DNA of 64,000 nt from Pseudonocardia sp. Lineage in GTDB: Bacteria; Actinomycetota; Actinomycetes; Mycobacteriales; Pseudonocardiaceae. Positions 7,898 through 17,007 of the stretch are shown in pieces. The stretch spans positions 50,375-114,374 of the forward strand of contig NZ_JAJCYB010000101.1 of NCBI RefSeq assembly GCF_029263155.1, read 5' to 3'. The translations under genes and the position numbers were made by a program. The notes under the pieces are model-generated. The model was given only the letters and a program-made list of their open reading frames with translations. It did no database searches and had not been told where the DNA came from. Every line of letters starts with the position of its first letter. Within the stretch, counting starts at the first letter, position 1.

Positions 7898-9888
7898 GTG
7901 CCGATCCGCTCACGGCACTGCGCGACCTGTGCCGGGACGGGGCCGGGCGCGCCCGCGACGAGCGGCTGCGCGCCGAGCTCGTCGCGATCGGGGGCCAGCT
8001 CGACCGCCCGCTGCAGCTGGCCGTGGCCGGTGCCGTCAGCGCGGGGAAGTCGACGCTGATCAACGCGCTGCTGCGGCGCCCGGTGGCACCCGCCGACGCG
8101 GGGGAGTGCACGCGGCTGGTCACCTGGTACGAGCACGGCGAGGACGGGGTGGTGCACGTCGAGTGCGCCGACGGCTCGGCCCGCCGACTGTCACTTGTCG
8201 ACGGGCGGGTGCCCGACGACCTCGGGGTCGCCGCCGAGCAGGTCGTCCGGCTGCGCGTCCAGCTCGACGACCCGACGCTGCGCACCGTCACCGTCATCGA
8301 CACCCCGGGCGTCAACACCGTGTCGGCGGAGAACGAGGACGCCACGCGGCGGCTGCTGTTCGGCGACGCCGCCGCCGAGCACGCGCAGGCGCTGCTCTAC
8401 GTGCTGCGCTACGTCCAGCGCTTCGACGCCGACACCCTCGAGGAGTTCCGGGCGCTGTCCGCGGCGTGCGGGATGACCGCCGTGAACACCGCCGCGGTGC
8501 TCACCCAGATCGACCGCCGCGGTGACGACGACGACCCGTGGCCCACCGCGCGCCGGCTGGTCGCGAGGGCGTCGGCCGACCTCGGGGGCCGCGTCCTCGA
8601 CGTCGCCCCGGTGATCGGGCTGCTCGCCGAGACCGCCCGCGCCGGCCGGCTGGGGCCCGCCGAGCTGGCCGCGCTGCGCGAGCTGGCCGCGCTGCCCGTC
8701 GAGGAGCTCGACGACCTGCTGCTCGACCTCGACGAGTTCACCACCGACGACTTCGGTCCCGTCGACCTGCCGACCCGGCGCGTGCTGGTCGCCCGGCTGC
8801 ACCGCTACGGCATCCGGGAGGCCGTCGCCCGGCTGCGGGAGCGGCCCGGGACCGGCCGGGTCGAGCTGCACCGCTGGCTGGCCGGGCGGTCCGGCTACGG
8901 CGCCGACGTGGCCCCGGACGGGGCGACCCAGGCCTATGAGCTGGGGACCGACGAGGTCGGGGTCGAGGGGCCCGACCCGACGCGCACCCTCGCCGACGTG
9001 CTGGACCGGTTCGCCCGCCACGCCGGGCGGCTCAAGGCGTTCGCCGCGGTCGGCCGGATCCGGGCGCTCGCCCGGCTGGCCGAACGGGACGGGGGTGTGG
9101 ATCCGGCCGACGGCCCGCTGGTGGCCGAGCTGCGCGCGGCCGTCGACGAGAGCCGCCCGGTCACGGCCGGCCTGCGGGGACTGCGGATCCTCGCGGCGTG
9201 CGCCGCGGTCGGGCGGGGGCAGCTGCGCCTGGACGAGGACATGACCGCCGAGCTGATGCGCCTGGCCCGCCACGACGACCCCGCCACCGGCCTCGGCCTG
9301 CCGCCGACGTGCACCGCGGCCGACGTCGTCGTGGCGGCGGGGGAGGCCTCGCGTCGGTGGCGGCGGGTGGTGCAGCTCGCCGGGCCGACGGTCGGCGGGC
9401 AGCGGGCCCGCGACGTCCTGGGTGCGCTGGAGGACATCGCGGCCGCGGCGTTCGTCGCGGCCGGCGGGGCGGCGGCGGGTTCGCCGGATGTCGCCCTCCC
9501 CGACGGCGCAGGCCGGCGGGGCGACCCCGCGGAGCCCCCGCCCCTGCCGGGCGTGGGGCAGCGCGCCGGGGTGCACCGCGTCGCCCGGACCGGTTCCGGC
9601 CCCGCCGCCGTCCTGGATCCCGACACGCTGGACCGGCTGGCCGCCTCGACCGCGCTGGGGGAGCGGGAGCGGGCGGCGGTGACGGCCCTGCTCGCCTCCG
9701 CAGGCCCGGCCGTGCTCGTGGGGGCCGCGCCGGATGCATCCCCCACCGAGGTCGTCACGGGGGCCGCCGAGCTCGCCGGCCGGTTCCGCGCGCTGCTGCA
9801 CCGGCCGCTCCCGCCGCCCGAGCGGCGCGCGCTGCGGGCGATCTGCGAGGTGTTCGAGTCGATCGTGCACGGCGGAGGGACGACATGA
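7891..9888 (+). CDS. Dynamin-like GTPase, first of a pair
   Basis: 665 residues from ATG 7891 (GTG 7894, which forms a GTGA overlap with the upstream stop, is the alternative). GTPase motifs: G1 GAVSAGKST at residues 47-55, G3 DTPG at 138-141, G4 TQID at 205-208. The GTPase domain is followed by a long alpha-helical region rich in Leu, Ala and Arg, as in bacterial dynamin-like proteins; no membrane helix is evident. Residues ~530-580 contain a low-complexity linker. The gene overlaps the second dynamin gene by ATGA, and paired, unequal dynamins that work as heteromers are common in bacteria. Confidence 0.85.
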   Translation: MVSADPLTALRDLCRDGAGRARDERLRAELVAIGGQLDRPLQLAVAGAVSAGKSTLINALLRRPVAPADAGECTRLVTWYEHGEDGVVHVECADGSARRLSLVDGRVPDDLGVAAEQVVRLRVQLDDPTLRTVTVIDTPGVNTVSAENEDATRRLLFGDAAAEHAQALLYVLRYVQRFDADTLEEFRALSAACGMTAVNTAAVLTQIDRRGDDDDPWPTARRLVARASADLGGRVLDVAPVIGLLAETARAGRLGPAELAALRELAALPVEELDDLLLDLDEFTTDDFGPVDLPTRRVLVARLHRYGIREAVARLRERPGTGRVELHRWLAGRSGYGADVAPDGATQAYELGTDEVGVEGPDPTRTLADVLDRFARHAGRLKAFAAVGRIRALARLAERDGGVDPADGPLVAELRAAVDESRPVTAGLRGLRILAACAAVGRGQLRLDEDMTAELMRLARHDDPATGLGLPPTCTAADVVVAAGEASRRWRRVVQLAGPTVGGQRARDVLGALEDIAAAAFVAAGGAAAGSPDVALPDGAGRRGDPAEPPPLPGVGQRAGVHRVARTGSGPAAVLDPDTLDRLAASTALGERERAAVTALLASAGPAVLVGAAPDASPTEVVTGAAELAGRFRALLHRPLPPPERRALRAICEVFESIVHGGGTT

Positions 9889-11750
9889 ACCCAGGAGCGG
9901 TCGCCGGCGTGCTGCGGCTGGCCAACGAGGTGCACGGGCTGGCCCGGGCGGCCGGGCGCACCGACATCAGCGGGCCGCTGGCCGAGCAGGCCGGCCGCTG
10001 GAAGGACACCACCGCCACGCTGGTGCTGGCCGGCGCCCAGAAGCGGGGCAAGAGCCGGCTGCTCAACTGCCTGGTCGGGCACCCCGACCTGCTCCCCGTC
10101 GACGCCGACATCGCCACCCACACCCAGGTGGCGGTGGTGCGCGGCCCGGCGCTGCGGGTCACCGTGCACCGGGCCGACGGCAGCTCGGCCGACGTCGACC
10201 CGACGCAGCTGCCCGCCTACGCGTCGGTGCTCGGCGATCCCGCGGTGCTGCGCGAGGTCACCGGCCTGCAGGTGTGCCTCGACGAGCCGCTCCTCGACGG
10301 CCTGCGCCTCGTCGACACCCCGGGGGTGGACAGCCTCACCCTCGGGCACCGGCACGCCACGATGGGCGCGCTGTCCGGCGCGGACGCGCTGCTGTTCGCC
10401 GTCAGCGCCCAGGACCAGCCGATCCTGCGCCACGAGCTGGAGTTCCTCGCCGAGGCGGCGGACCGCATCGCCTCGGTCGCGTTCGTGCTCACGAAGGTGG
10501 AGGACTCCACGTCGTGGCGCGACCTGCTGCGGGAGAACCGGGAACGGCTCGCCCGGTTCTGCTCGGGCCTCGACCCCGTCGTCGCGACACGGCTGACGGA
10601 GGCACCGTGGCTGCCGGTCAGCGCCAAGCTCGGCGAGGCCGCGCTGGCCCTGGAGAGGTCCGGGCACTCCGACCGGGCGCAGGCGCGGCTGGAACGCAGC
10701 GGGCTGCCGGCGCTGCGCCGCCACGTCCGGCGGTGCGCCGAGCGCCGCGAGCTCGTGCGCGCCGGGGGCGTGCTGGCCCTGGTCGTGTCCGGGTTGCGGG
10801 CGCTGGCCGAGCCCGAGCAGGACCGCGCGGCCGGTACCGAGGTGGCGGGGATCGAGGTGCGCCGCGCCGTCGTCGACGCCGAGATCGAGGCCCTGGCCCG
10901 GCTGCGGCGGGAACGCCGCCGCCGCAGCATCGACCACCAGACGCTGGGCAGGCGCGTCTCCAACCGCGCCCGCGCGCGGCTGGAGGGCTACCGGCGTACC
11001 TACGAGCGCGAGATCGGTGACCTCGCGACCCCGGCCGCCGTCGCCCGCTACGCCGAGTCGCTGCCGGGCAGCATCGAGCGCACGCTCGGGGCGGCGTGGC
11101 AGGAGATCGTCGCCGACACCGAGCGCACCGTCGCCGACGCCCTGCCGCGCTACCTCGTCGAGATGGGCGTCGATCCCTCCGAACTCGACGCGGTGGCGAT
11201 GGAGGCCCCGGCCCGGGCACCCGGCCACCTGCACGCCGCGGGATCCGGCGGGAGGTTCGACGTGATCGGCGAGGGCGTGCCCGCGCTGATGATGGCCGGC
11301 AGCGTCGGCTATCTGTCCTCGCACGCGTTCGTCGGGCTGGCGTTCGGCCTGCCGTTCCTGCTCCCCGTCGCGATCGGCGCGGCGCTGGCGGGCACGCTGC
11401 TCACCCACCGCCGCCGCGTCGCCGAGGCCGCCCGCAACCGCGCCGCCCTGACCAAGGCGCTGACCGACGCGTTCTCGGTGGCGGTCAACGAGATGGTGCT
11501 CGCCGTCGACCAGGCCGTCGCCGCCTGGCGCGGAGGGGCCGAGCAGGCGGTGGACGCGGCGTTCGCGGTGCGCCAGCAGGAGCTCGACGCCAGGCGCCGG
11601 GAGCTCGCCGGTCTCGCCGCGCAGGACGCGGCGGAACGCCGCAGGTCGGCGGCGAAGGCGGAGGACAGCCTGCGCGCGCTGACCGAGGCCCAGGAACGCG
11701 CGCAGACCCTGGGCGCGGAGCTGGCCGAGGCGATGCGCGCGACGGCGTAG
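9885..11750 (+). CDS. Dynamin-like GTPase with membrane hairpin, second of a pair
   Basis: 621 residues. G1 motif GAQKRGKS at residues 50-57, G3 DTPG at 144-147, and G4 TKVED at 203-207, where the usual aspartate position is occupied by E followed by D. A hydrophobic pair of segments at about 462-507 (MMAGSVGYLSS..., LPFLLPVAIGAALAGTLL) should form a membrane hairpin, so this is the membrane-inserted partner. The last 60 residues are a charged coiled coil. Domain layout matches IniA/IniC and Streptomyces DynA/DynB-type proteins, linked to membrane stress and septation; the role here is inferred. Confidence 0.87.
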   Translation: MNPGAVAGVLRLANEVHGLARAAGRTDISGPLAEQAGRWKDTTATLVLAGAQKRGKSRLLNCLVGHPDLLPVDADIATHTQVAVVRGPALRVTVHRADGSSADVDPTQLPAYASVLGDPAVLREVTGLQVCLDEPLLDGLRLVDTPGVDSLTLGHRHATMGALSGADALLFAVSAQDQPILRHELEFLAEAADRIASVAFVLTKVEDSTSWRDLLRENRERLARFCSGLDPVVATRLTEAPWLPVSAKLGEAALALERSGHSDRAQARLERSGLPALRRHVRRCAERRELVRAGGVLALVVSGLRALAEPEQDRAAGTEVAGIEVRRAVVDAEIEALARLRRERRRRSIDHQTLGRRVSNRARARLEGYRRTYEREIGDLATPAAVARYAESLPGSIERTLGAAWQEIVADTERTVADALPRYLVEMGVDPSELDAVAMEAPARAPGHLHAAGSGGRFDVIGEGVPALMMAGSVGYLSSHAFVGLAFGLPFLLPVAIGAALAGTLLTHRRRVAEAARNRAALTKALTDAFSVAVNEMVLAVDQAVAAWRGGAEQAVDAAFAVRQQELDARRRELAGLAAQDAAERRRSAAKAEDSLRALTEAQERAQTLGAELAEAMRATA

Positions 11751-11782
11751 GCCCGGCCGACCCAGGGGGACGGCGGCCGCCG

Positions 11783-14161
11783 CTACCGCAGGCGGACGAG
11801 GAGCCCGGCGTCCGCGCAGCCGTCGCCGGGGGGCGCGTCGGGGACGTGCCTGCCGAGCACCGTGTCCCCGATGCGGCCCACCGGCTCCACCCAGCCGGGG
11901 GCCGAGGCGAGCACCCGGGCGGCGTCGGGGTCGGCGCGGACCAGGTGGGAGCCGCCGGTGCCGTCCGCGACCCCGACGAGCAGCTCCGGACCGTCGGGAC
12001 GGACGCGGGGGGCGTCGTCGGGGCGGGCCGCCGCGGGGGAGCCCAGCAGGGCGGGCCAGCGGCCCAGCTCGCGGCGGCGCCCGTCGACCAGCACGTGCAG
12101 GGTGAACCCCCGGCCCGGGGCGAGCCGGTCCACCGCGAGCCCGAACGCGTGCGGGCCCGCCGCCACCCAGCGCACCGCACCGCCCGGTGGCCGGGGCAGG
12201 AACAGGCGCCGGTCGGTGCCGTGGCGCAGGTCGGCGTAGCTCTCCAGCCCCACGCTGGTGGCCAGCAGCCAGCGCCCGGCGGCGCCGAGCACCTGCTGCG
12301 CCCACGGGGTGCGGCCCGGCTGCGGCTGCTGCTCGGCGACCTGCACGACCTCGCCCGACGGGCCGACCAGGCTCAGCGCCTGGCGGTGCGGATGCGCGGT
12401 GATCACGGCGCAGGACCGGCCGTCGCCGAACAGCGCAGGCGCCGAGCTGGACGGTCCGTCCGGGTCGAGGAAGCGGCGCGCGGGGTCGGCGTACCGGTAG
12501 ACGGCCGGTCCCAGGGCCACCACCGGACCGGCTGGTGTCCCCGGCCGCGCCCCGAGCGGGAACACCTGGACGGCGAGCGAGCCGGTCTCCCCGGGGGCCT
12601 GCCCGTCGACGAGGTGGGTGTCGGGCGACCGTAGCACCGCCCACGCGACCGGCCCGTCGGCCAGCAGGAACGGTCGGTACGGGGTGGGCAGCACGCTGGT
12701 GGCGCCGACCGACAGGTCCCGGCCCAGGGTGTGGCAGCGCAGCTCGCCGTCGCGGCGCTCGGCGACGACGACCCCCGCCGCGGACACCGCCCAGCCGACC
12801 AACCGGCCGAGCCGGATCTTGTGGTCCGCCCGGCCCGTGCGGGGGTCGACCCGGGCGATGCGGTGCGCCCCGCCGGGCCCGTCCGGCGCCGACCAGGTGT
12901 AGAGCCGGCCCGCCGCGACCCGGGCGTCGAGCACCGCCTCGGCGAGGGTCGCCAGGCCCCGAGCCGCCTGGGCCGGGGCCGGAGTCGGGGCGGAGTGGGC
13001 GGGTGGTGTCCGGGGCAGCGCCGGGTCCGGGCGGCCGGGCCTGCCCGGGGCGACCGGCTGGGCGACCGGCTGGGCGACCGGAGACGCGGTCCGCGGCGCG
13101 ACCGGCGGAGTGGTCGCCCCCAGTGACCGCCACGCCGCGCCCAGCGCCACGGCCGACTTCGGGTCCCGACGGGTGCGGACCAGGTCGCCGTGCGCGTCAC
13201 GCAGCACCCGCTCCACCAGCGGCGTGCGGCTCGAGCCGCCGGTCAGGAACACGGCCGCGGGCTCGGTGTCGGCCAGGGTGCCGGCGAGGATGCGGGCGCT
13301 GCGGCGCACGTCGTCACCGATGAGGGCGTCGAGCTCGGCCCGGCTGACGTGGACGTCGGTGTCGGCGCCGATCACGTACCGGCTGGTCGTCTCGGCCTCG
13401 GACAGCGCCTCCTTCGCCAGCCGCGCCTCGGTGAGCAGGTCGGCGGCGGCGGCGAGCCAGGCCCGCTCGGGGTTCGTGGCGAGCTCGGCCCACCAGTGCG
13501 GCGCGGAGTGCGCGAGCTGCTCGCCGACGTGCCGGTAGACGAGCTGGTCGAAGACCTCACCGCCCAGGTCCGGGTCCCCGCCGGGGGTCCCGAGGACCCG
13601 GAACCCGCCCCGCTCGGCGGCCAGCACCGCCGTGTCGACGCTGCCGGCGCCCAGGTCGTAGACGGCCACCGGGCCGTCGACGCGGTGCTCGCGCGCGTAG
13701 TGCACTGCGGCCGCCACGGGCTCGGCGACCAGCTCGACATCCGCCCGGGGAAGCACCCGCGCGGCCACCTCGCGCAGCTCGTCACGCTGCGGCGGCGTCC
13801 ACGCGGCCGGGTGGGTGAGCACGATCCGGGCCGGATCGCCGTCGTGGCGACGCCTGCCCTCCTGCACGAACAGCGCCAGCACGGCGGCGAGTGCGTCGAC
13901 GGCGGACACCGGCTGCCCACCGAGCAGCATCGGCGCCCGGCCGACGTAGCGCCTGGGGTTGCGCTCGGCGCGGTCGGGCAGCCGGCCCACCATGCGCTCG
14001 GCGTAGGCGCCGGCGAGCAGGCGCCCGTCCTCGGTGAGCAGGACGGTGGACGGCACACGGCGGTCGCCGCCCACCTCCAGCAGGTCCACCCCACCGTCCA
14101 CGGCGGCGGCGCCCGCGGAGAAGCTGGTGCCGAGGTCGACCCCGAGGCCCCACCGCGTCAC
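11783..14161 (-). CDS. Hsp70-like ATPase domain fused to a propeller-like domain
   Basis: 792 residues. The first ~350 form an Hsp70/actin-type ATPase: phosphate-1 loop VDLGTSFSAGA (residue 8 on), AEPVAAAVHYA (147 on), phosphate-2 loop VYDLGAGSVDTAVL (167 on) and adenosine motif FLTGGSSRTPLV (305 on). A Pro/Ala linker (about 351-400, with PVAQPVAQPV) follows, then ~390 residues with recurring short beta-strand blocks (LYTWSAPDG, GELRCHTLGRDL, FTLHVLVDGRRREL) suggesting a beta-propeller. The canonical Hsp70 peptide-binding and lid domains are absent. Convergent with the dynamin pair, 32 bases apart, so it probably belongs to the same system as a sensor or remodelling ATPase. Confidence 0.85.
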   Translation of the reverse strand: MTRWGLGVDLGTSFSAGAAAVDGGVDLLEVGGDRRVPSTVLLTEDGRLLAGAYAERMVGRLPDRAERNPRRYVGRAPMLLGGQPVSAVDALAAVLALFVQEGRRRHDGDPARIVLTHPAAWTPPQRDELREVAARVLPRADVELVAEPVAAAVHYAREHRVDGPVAVYDLGAGSVDTAVLAAERGGFRVLGTPGGDPDLGGEVFDQLVYRHVGEQLAHSAPHWWAELATNPERAWLAAAADLLTEARLAKEALSEAETTSRYVIGADTDVHVSRAELDALIGDDVRRSARILAGTLADTEPAAVFLTGGSSRTPLVERVLRDAHGDLVRTRRDPKSAVALGAAWRSLGATTPPVAPRTASPVAQPVAQPVAPGRPGRPDPALPRTPPAHSAPTPAPAQAARGLATLAEAVLDARVAAGRLYTWSAPDGPGGAHRIARVDPRTGRADHKIRLGRLVGWAVSAAGVVVAERRDGELRCHTLGRDLSVGATSVLPTPYRPFLLADGPVAWAVLRSPDTHLVDGQAPGETGSLAVQVFPLGARPGTPAGPVVALGPAVYRYADPARRFLDPDGPSSSAPALFGDGRSCAVITAHPHRQALSLVGPSGEVVQVAEQQPQPGRTPWAQQVLGAAGRWLLATSVGLESYADLRHGTDRRLFLPRPPGGAVRWVAAGPHAFGLAVDRLAPGRGFTLHVLVDGRRRELGRWPALLGSPAAARPDDAPRVRPDGPELLVGVADGTGGSHLVRADPDAARVLASAPGWVEPVGRIGDTVLGRHVPDAPPGDGCADAGLLVRLR

Positions 14162-14261
14162 GTGCTGCTCCCACGCCCGGGCGCCGTCGGGTGCGGCGCG
14201 TGATCCGTGCCGACACGGTACGTCCCGCGGCCCGGGAGGTCGCCCGGTGGCCCGCCCGATC

Positions 14262-14312
14262 GCAGTGGCGTGGCTCTACTGCAACCGGGCTGGAGTGAAG
14301 CCACGCCACTGC
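14262..14312. terminator. 51-bp palindromic element, copy A
   Basis: Arms 14262-14275 (GCAGTGGCGTGGCT) and 14299-14312 are perfect reverse complements over 14 bp with a 23-base centre. Directly downstream of the exonuclease gene (minus strand), so it can act as its terminator. A second element of identical length lies at 20996-21046. Confidence 0.7.
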
Positions 14313-14329
14313 AGCTCGGCGGGGGCGGG

Positions 14330-15292
14330 TCAGCGGGCCATCGCGGCGCGCAGGCGCTCCACCGAGCCGCCGATGCCCCAGCGCTCGGCGAGCGCGGCGA
14401 GCCGTTCCGGGTCCACGGGCTCCGCAGGGAGGACGTCGGGGCGGTCCAGCCGCACGTCGGCGTCGACGGCCACCCGCACCACCGGCTCCACCACCGACAG
14501 GTACGGCTCGGCCGCGGCGAGCTTGGCCCGTACGGGCGCGGAGAGCCGGGTATCGGTGCGGTCGGTGACCGCGGCCCGCAGGGCGGCCCACGACTCGAAG
14601 CGCCCGACCAGGGTGGCGGCGGTCTTCGCGCCGATCCCGGGGACGCCGGGCAGGCCGTCGGACGGATCGCCGCGCAGCATCGCCATCTCCGCGTACGCCG
14701 CACCCGCCCGCCCGATCGGCACCGTGTACTTCGCGGCCACCTCGGCCGGGCCCATCAGCTCAGCCTTCGCCAGCCCGCGCCCGACGTAGAGCAGCCGCAC
14801 GTGCACCCCGCCGTGCTCGGCATCGGACACGATCTGCATGAGGTCCCGGTCGCCGCTCACGGCCAGCACCGGGTCGGCCGTCTCGGTCGCCGCGAGCGTG
14901 CCGATGACGTCGTCGGCCTCGTAGCCCACCGCGCCGCCGGTGGCGATCCCCGCCGCCGCCAGCACCTCCAGCAGGATCGGGACCTGCGGCGCGAGCGTGT
15001 CCGGCACCTCCTCGGGCACCCCGGCGGGCGCGGTGTCGGGCTCCCCGGGCACGCGGTGCGCCTTGTACGTCGGCAGCGCGTCGACGCGGAACGCGGGCCT
15101 CCAGTCGAGGTCGAGACAGGCCACCAGGCGGGTGGGCCGGTGCTCGGTGACCAGCCGCGACACCATGTCGGTGAAGCCGCGGACGGCGTTGACCGGCGTG
15201 CCGTCGGGCGCGGTGATCGACTCGGGCACGCCGTAGAAGGCCCGGAAGTACAGGCTCGCGGCGTCCAGCAGCATCAACGTGGGTGCGCGCAC
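14330..15292 (-). CDS. 5'-3' exonuclease (FEN/PolA N-terminal type)
   Basis: 320 residues from GTG 15292. Contains the polymerase I-type 5' nuclease signature: MLLDAASLYFRAFYG near the start, acidic clusters GYEADDVIGTLA and AVSGDRDLMQIV that bind two metals, and the helix-hairpin-helix GVPGIGAKTAATLV after RGDPSDGLPG. Acts on 5' flaps or nicks in replication and repair. Stand-alone, with no polymerase domain, like Rv2090 of M. tuberculosis. Divergent from the peptidase gene with only 33 bases between starts. An ATG at 15274 is an alternative start. Confidence 0.9.
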   Translation of the reverse strand: MRAPTLMLLDAASLYFRAFYGVPESITAPDGTPVNAVRGFTDMVSRLVTEHRPTRLVACLDLDWRPAFRVDALPTYKAHRVPGEPDTAPAGVPEEVPDTLAPQVPILLEVLAAAGIATGGAVGYEADDVIGTLAATETADPVLAVSGDRDLMQIVSDAEHGGVHVRLLYVGRGLAKAELMGPAEVAAKYTVPIGRAGAAYAEMAMLRGDPSDGLPGVPGIGAKTAATLVGRFESWAALRAAVTDRTDTRLSAPVRAKLAAAEPYLSVVEPVVRVAVDADVRLDRPDVLPAEPVDPERLAALAERWGIGGSVERLRAAMAR

Positions 15293-15325
15293 GGTGTGAG
15301 AGCTTGCCGGAATACCCTGCTGCCC

Positions 15326-16453
15326 ATGACACCGGCCGTTCCTGCGCTCGCCGAGAGGATCCGACGCGCCGGGGAGGTGGCGGCCTCCCACGACGTCGAG
15401 GTCCTGCTGCTCACCCCGGGCACCGACCTGCGCTACCTGCTGGGGTACGGCGGGGCGAGCCACGAGCGACTCACCTGCCTGGTGCTGCCCGCCGCAGGCC
15501 ACCTCGCGCCGCCGGCCATCGTGGTGCCGAAGCTGGAGGCCCCCGGCCTGGCCGCGCTGCCGCTCGCCGAGCTCGGCGTCGAGGTGCTCACCTGGACCGA
15601 CGGCGAGGACCCGTACCGGCTGGTCAGCGACCTCGCGGGCGGTCCGACGCGGATGGCGGTCGCCGACTCGATGCCGGCGTCGCACGTGTTCGGGCTGCGC
15701 GACGTCTTCCCCGACGTGGCCCAGACGCTGGCCGGCCCGGTGCTGCGCGAGCTGCGGATGCGCAAGGACGCCGGCGAGGTCGCGCAGCTGCGCGCGGCCG
15801 GGGCCGCCATCGACCGCGTGCACGCCCGCATGGCGGAGTTCCTGATGGTCGGGCGCACCGAGGCCGAGGTGGGCGAGGCCATCACCGCGGCGATCCTGGA
15901 CGAGGGGCACACCGAGGCCGCGTTCGTCGTGGTCGGGTCGGGCCCGCACGGCGCCAGCCCGCACCACGACGTGTCCGGCCGAGTCATCGAGCGCGGCGAC
16001 GTGGTGGTGGTCGACATCGGCGGCCCGCTGCCCGGCGGCTACAACTCTGACTCCACCCGCACCTACGCCGTGGGCGGCGAGCCGCCCGCCACGATCCGCG
16101 AGGCGTACGCGGTGCTGCAGGACGCGCAGGAGCGCTCGGTGGCCGCGGTGCGGCCCGGCGTCACGGCCGAGTCCGTGGACACCGCCGCGCGCGAGCCGAT
16201 CACCGAGGCCGGGCTGGGGAAGAACTTCGTGCACCGCACCGGGCACGGCATCGGCCTCGACGTCCACGAGGAGCCCTACATCGTCGGCGGCAACCCGATC
16301 CTCCTGGAGCCGGGCATGGCGTTCAGCGTGGAGCCCGGGGTCTACCTCGAGGGCGAGTGGGGCGCGCGGATCGAGGACATCGTCGTGGTCACCGCGGACG
16401 GCTGCGAGCGCCTCAACACCCGCCCGCGGGACCTCGTGGTGCTGCCCGGCTGA
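15326..16453 (+). CDS. M24 family Xaa-Pro peptidase (PepE-like)
   Basis: 375-residue metallopeptidase. N-terminal creatinase-like domain followed by the pita-bread catalytic domain with all metal ligands: VDIGG and SDSTRTY (two Asp), HRTGHGIGLDVHEEPY (His), FSVEPGVY (Glu) and ARIEDIV (Glu). Cleaves peptides with a proline in position 2; cytoplasmic, no signal peptide. Paired with the exonuclease gene exactly as Rv2089c (pepE) and Rv2090. ATG 15326 chosen because the family N-terminus begins here. Confidence 0.92.
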   Translation: MTPAVPALAERIRRAGEVAASHDVEVLLLTPGTDLRYLLGYGGASHERLTCLVLPAAGHLAPPAIVVPKLEAPGLAALPLAELGVEVLTWTDGEDPYRLVSDLAGGPTRMAVADSMPASHVFGLRDVFPDVAQTLAGPVLRELRMRKDAGEVAQLRAAGAAIDRVHARMAEFLMVGRTEAEVGEAITAAILDEGHTEAAFVVVGSGPHGASPHHDVSGRVIERGDVVVVDIGGPLPGGYNSDSTRTYAVGGEPPATIREAYAVLQDAQERSVAAVRPGVTAESVDTAAREPITEAGLGKNFVHRTGHGIGLDVHEEPYIVGGNPILLEPGMAFSVEPGVYLEGEWGARIEDIVVVTADGCERLNTRPRDLVVLPG

Positions 16454-17007
16454 TCGGGACCTGCCCGGGCGTCGTTCGGGCCTCGGTCGGGCCTCGTCCG
16501 GCCGGTTTCGCTGCGTGTCGGCCAGGTTCGCTGCGTGTTGACGGCCGCTGTCCTGCCGTCGCCGGCGGAATCCGACGGCCGGCCCGGCCATGGTCGTCGG
16601 CCTGGAAGGTGTGGAGGTGTCTGACGCGCCATCGTGCCCGCGGCATGGTCTGCGGCTCTCGCCGTGGCTCCGCTGCTTGATCGTCGTCCGGGTAGGGGCG
16701 GGCGTGTCCGACGCGTCGGGGCGTTCCGAGCCGGTGATCACGGCCGCCCCGCCCGCCCACCCCCGGCTGGCGTGGCTCGATGCGGGGCACCGCCTGCTCC
16801 CACGGCCGTCATCGGGAAGCCCCGGCCAGTGCCCCGGCGCGTGTCACCGGCCCGCGGCCCGGCCCACGTGTCGGCCGGTGTCTCGGCCCGTATCCCGCCC
16901 GGGGCGATCGCGCCGGGCGGCGACGTCGCCGGTTCGGGACGCAGTGCCGAACTCCGCGGGCATCGGCGAATCGGCCGCGTCCGGGCGAGCCCGCGTCGGG
17001 CGCCCGG
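16454..17007. other. Intergenic region without a supported gene
   Basis: 554 bases between convergent genes. Open frames here have no family features. A 12-base word TTCGCTGCGTGT occurs at 16507-16518 and 16527-16538, and short GGGCCTCG repeats precede it. No clear terminator hairpin stood out by eye. Confidence 0.5.

Noticed and set aside
8934..13133. A minus-strand frame of 1399 codons across both the Hsp70 gene and the dynamins
   Set aside because: It is a shadow: it runs out of frame through the Hsp70 gene and antisense to the dynamin genes, with no domain of its own.
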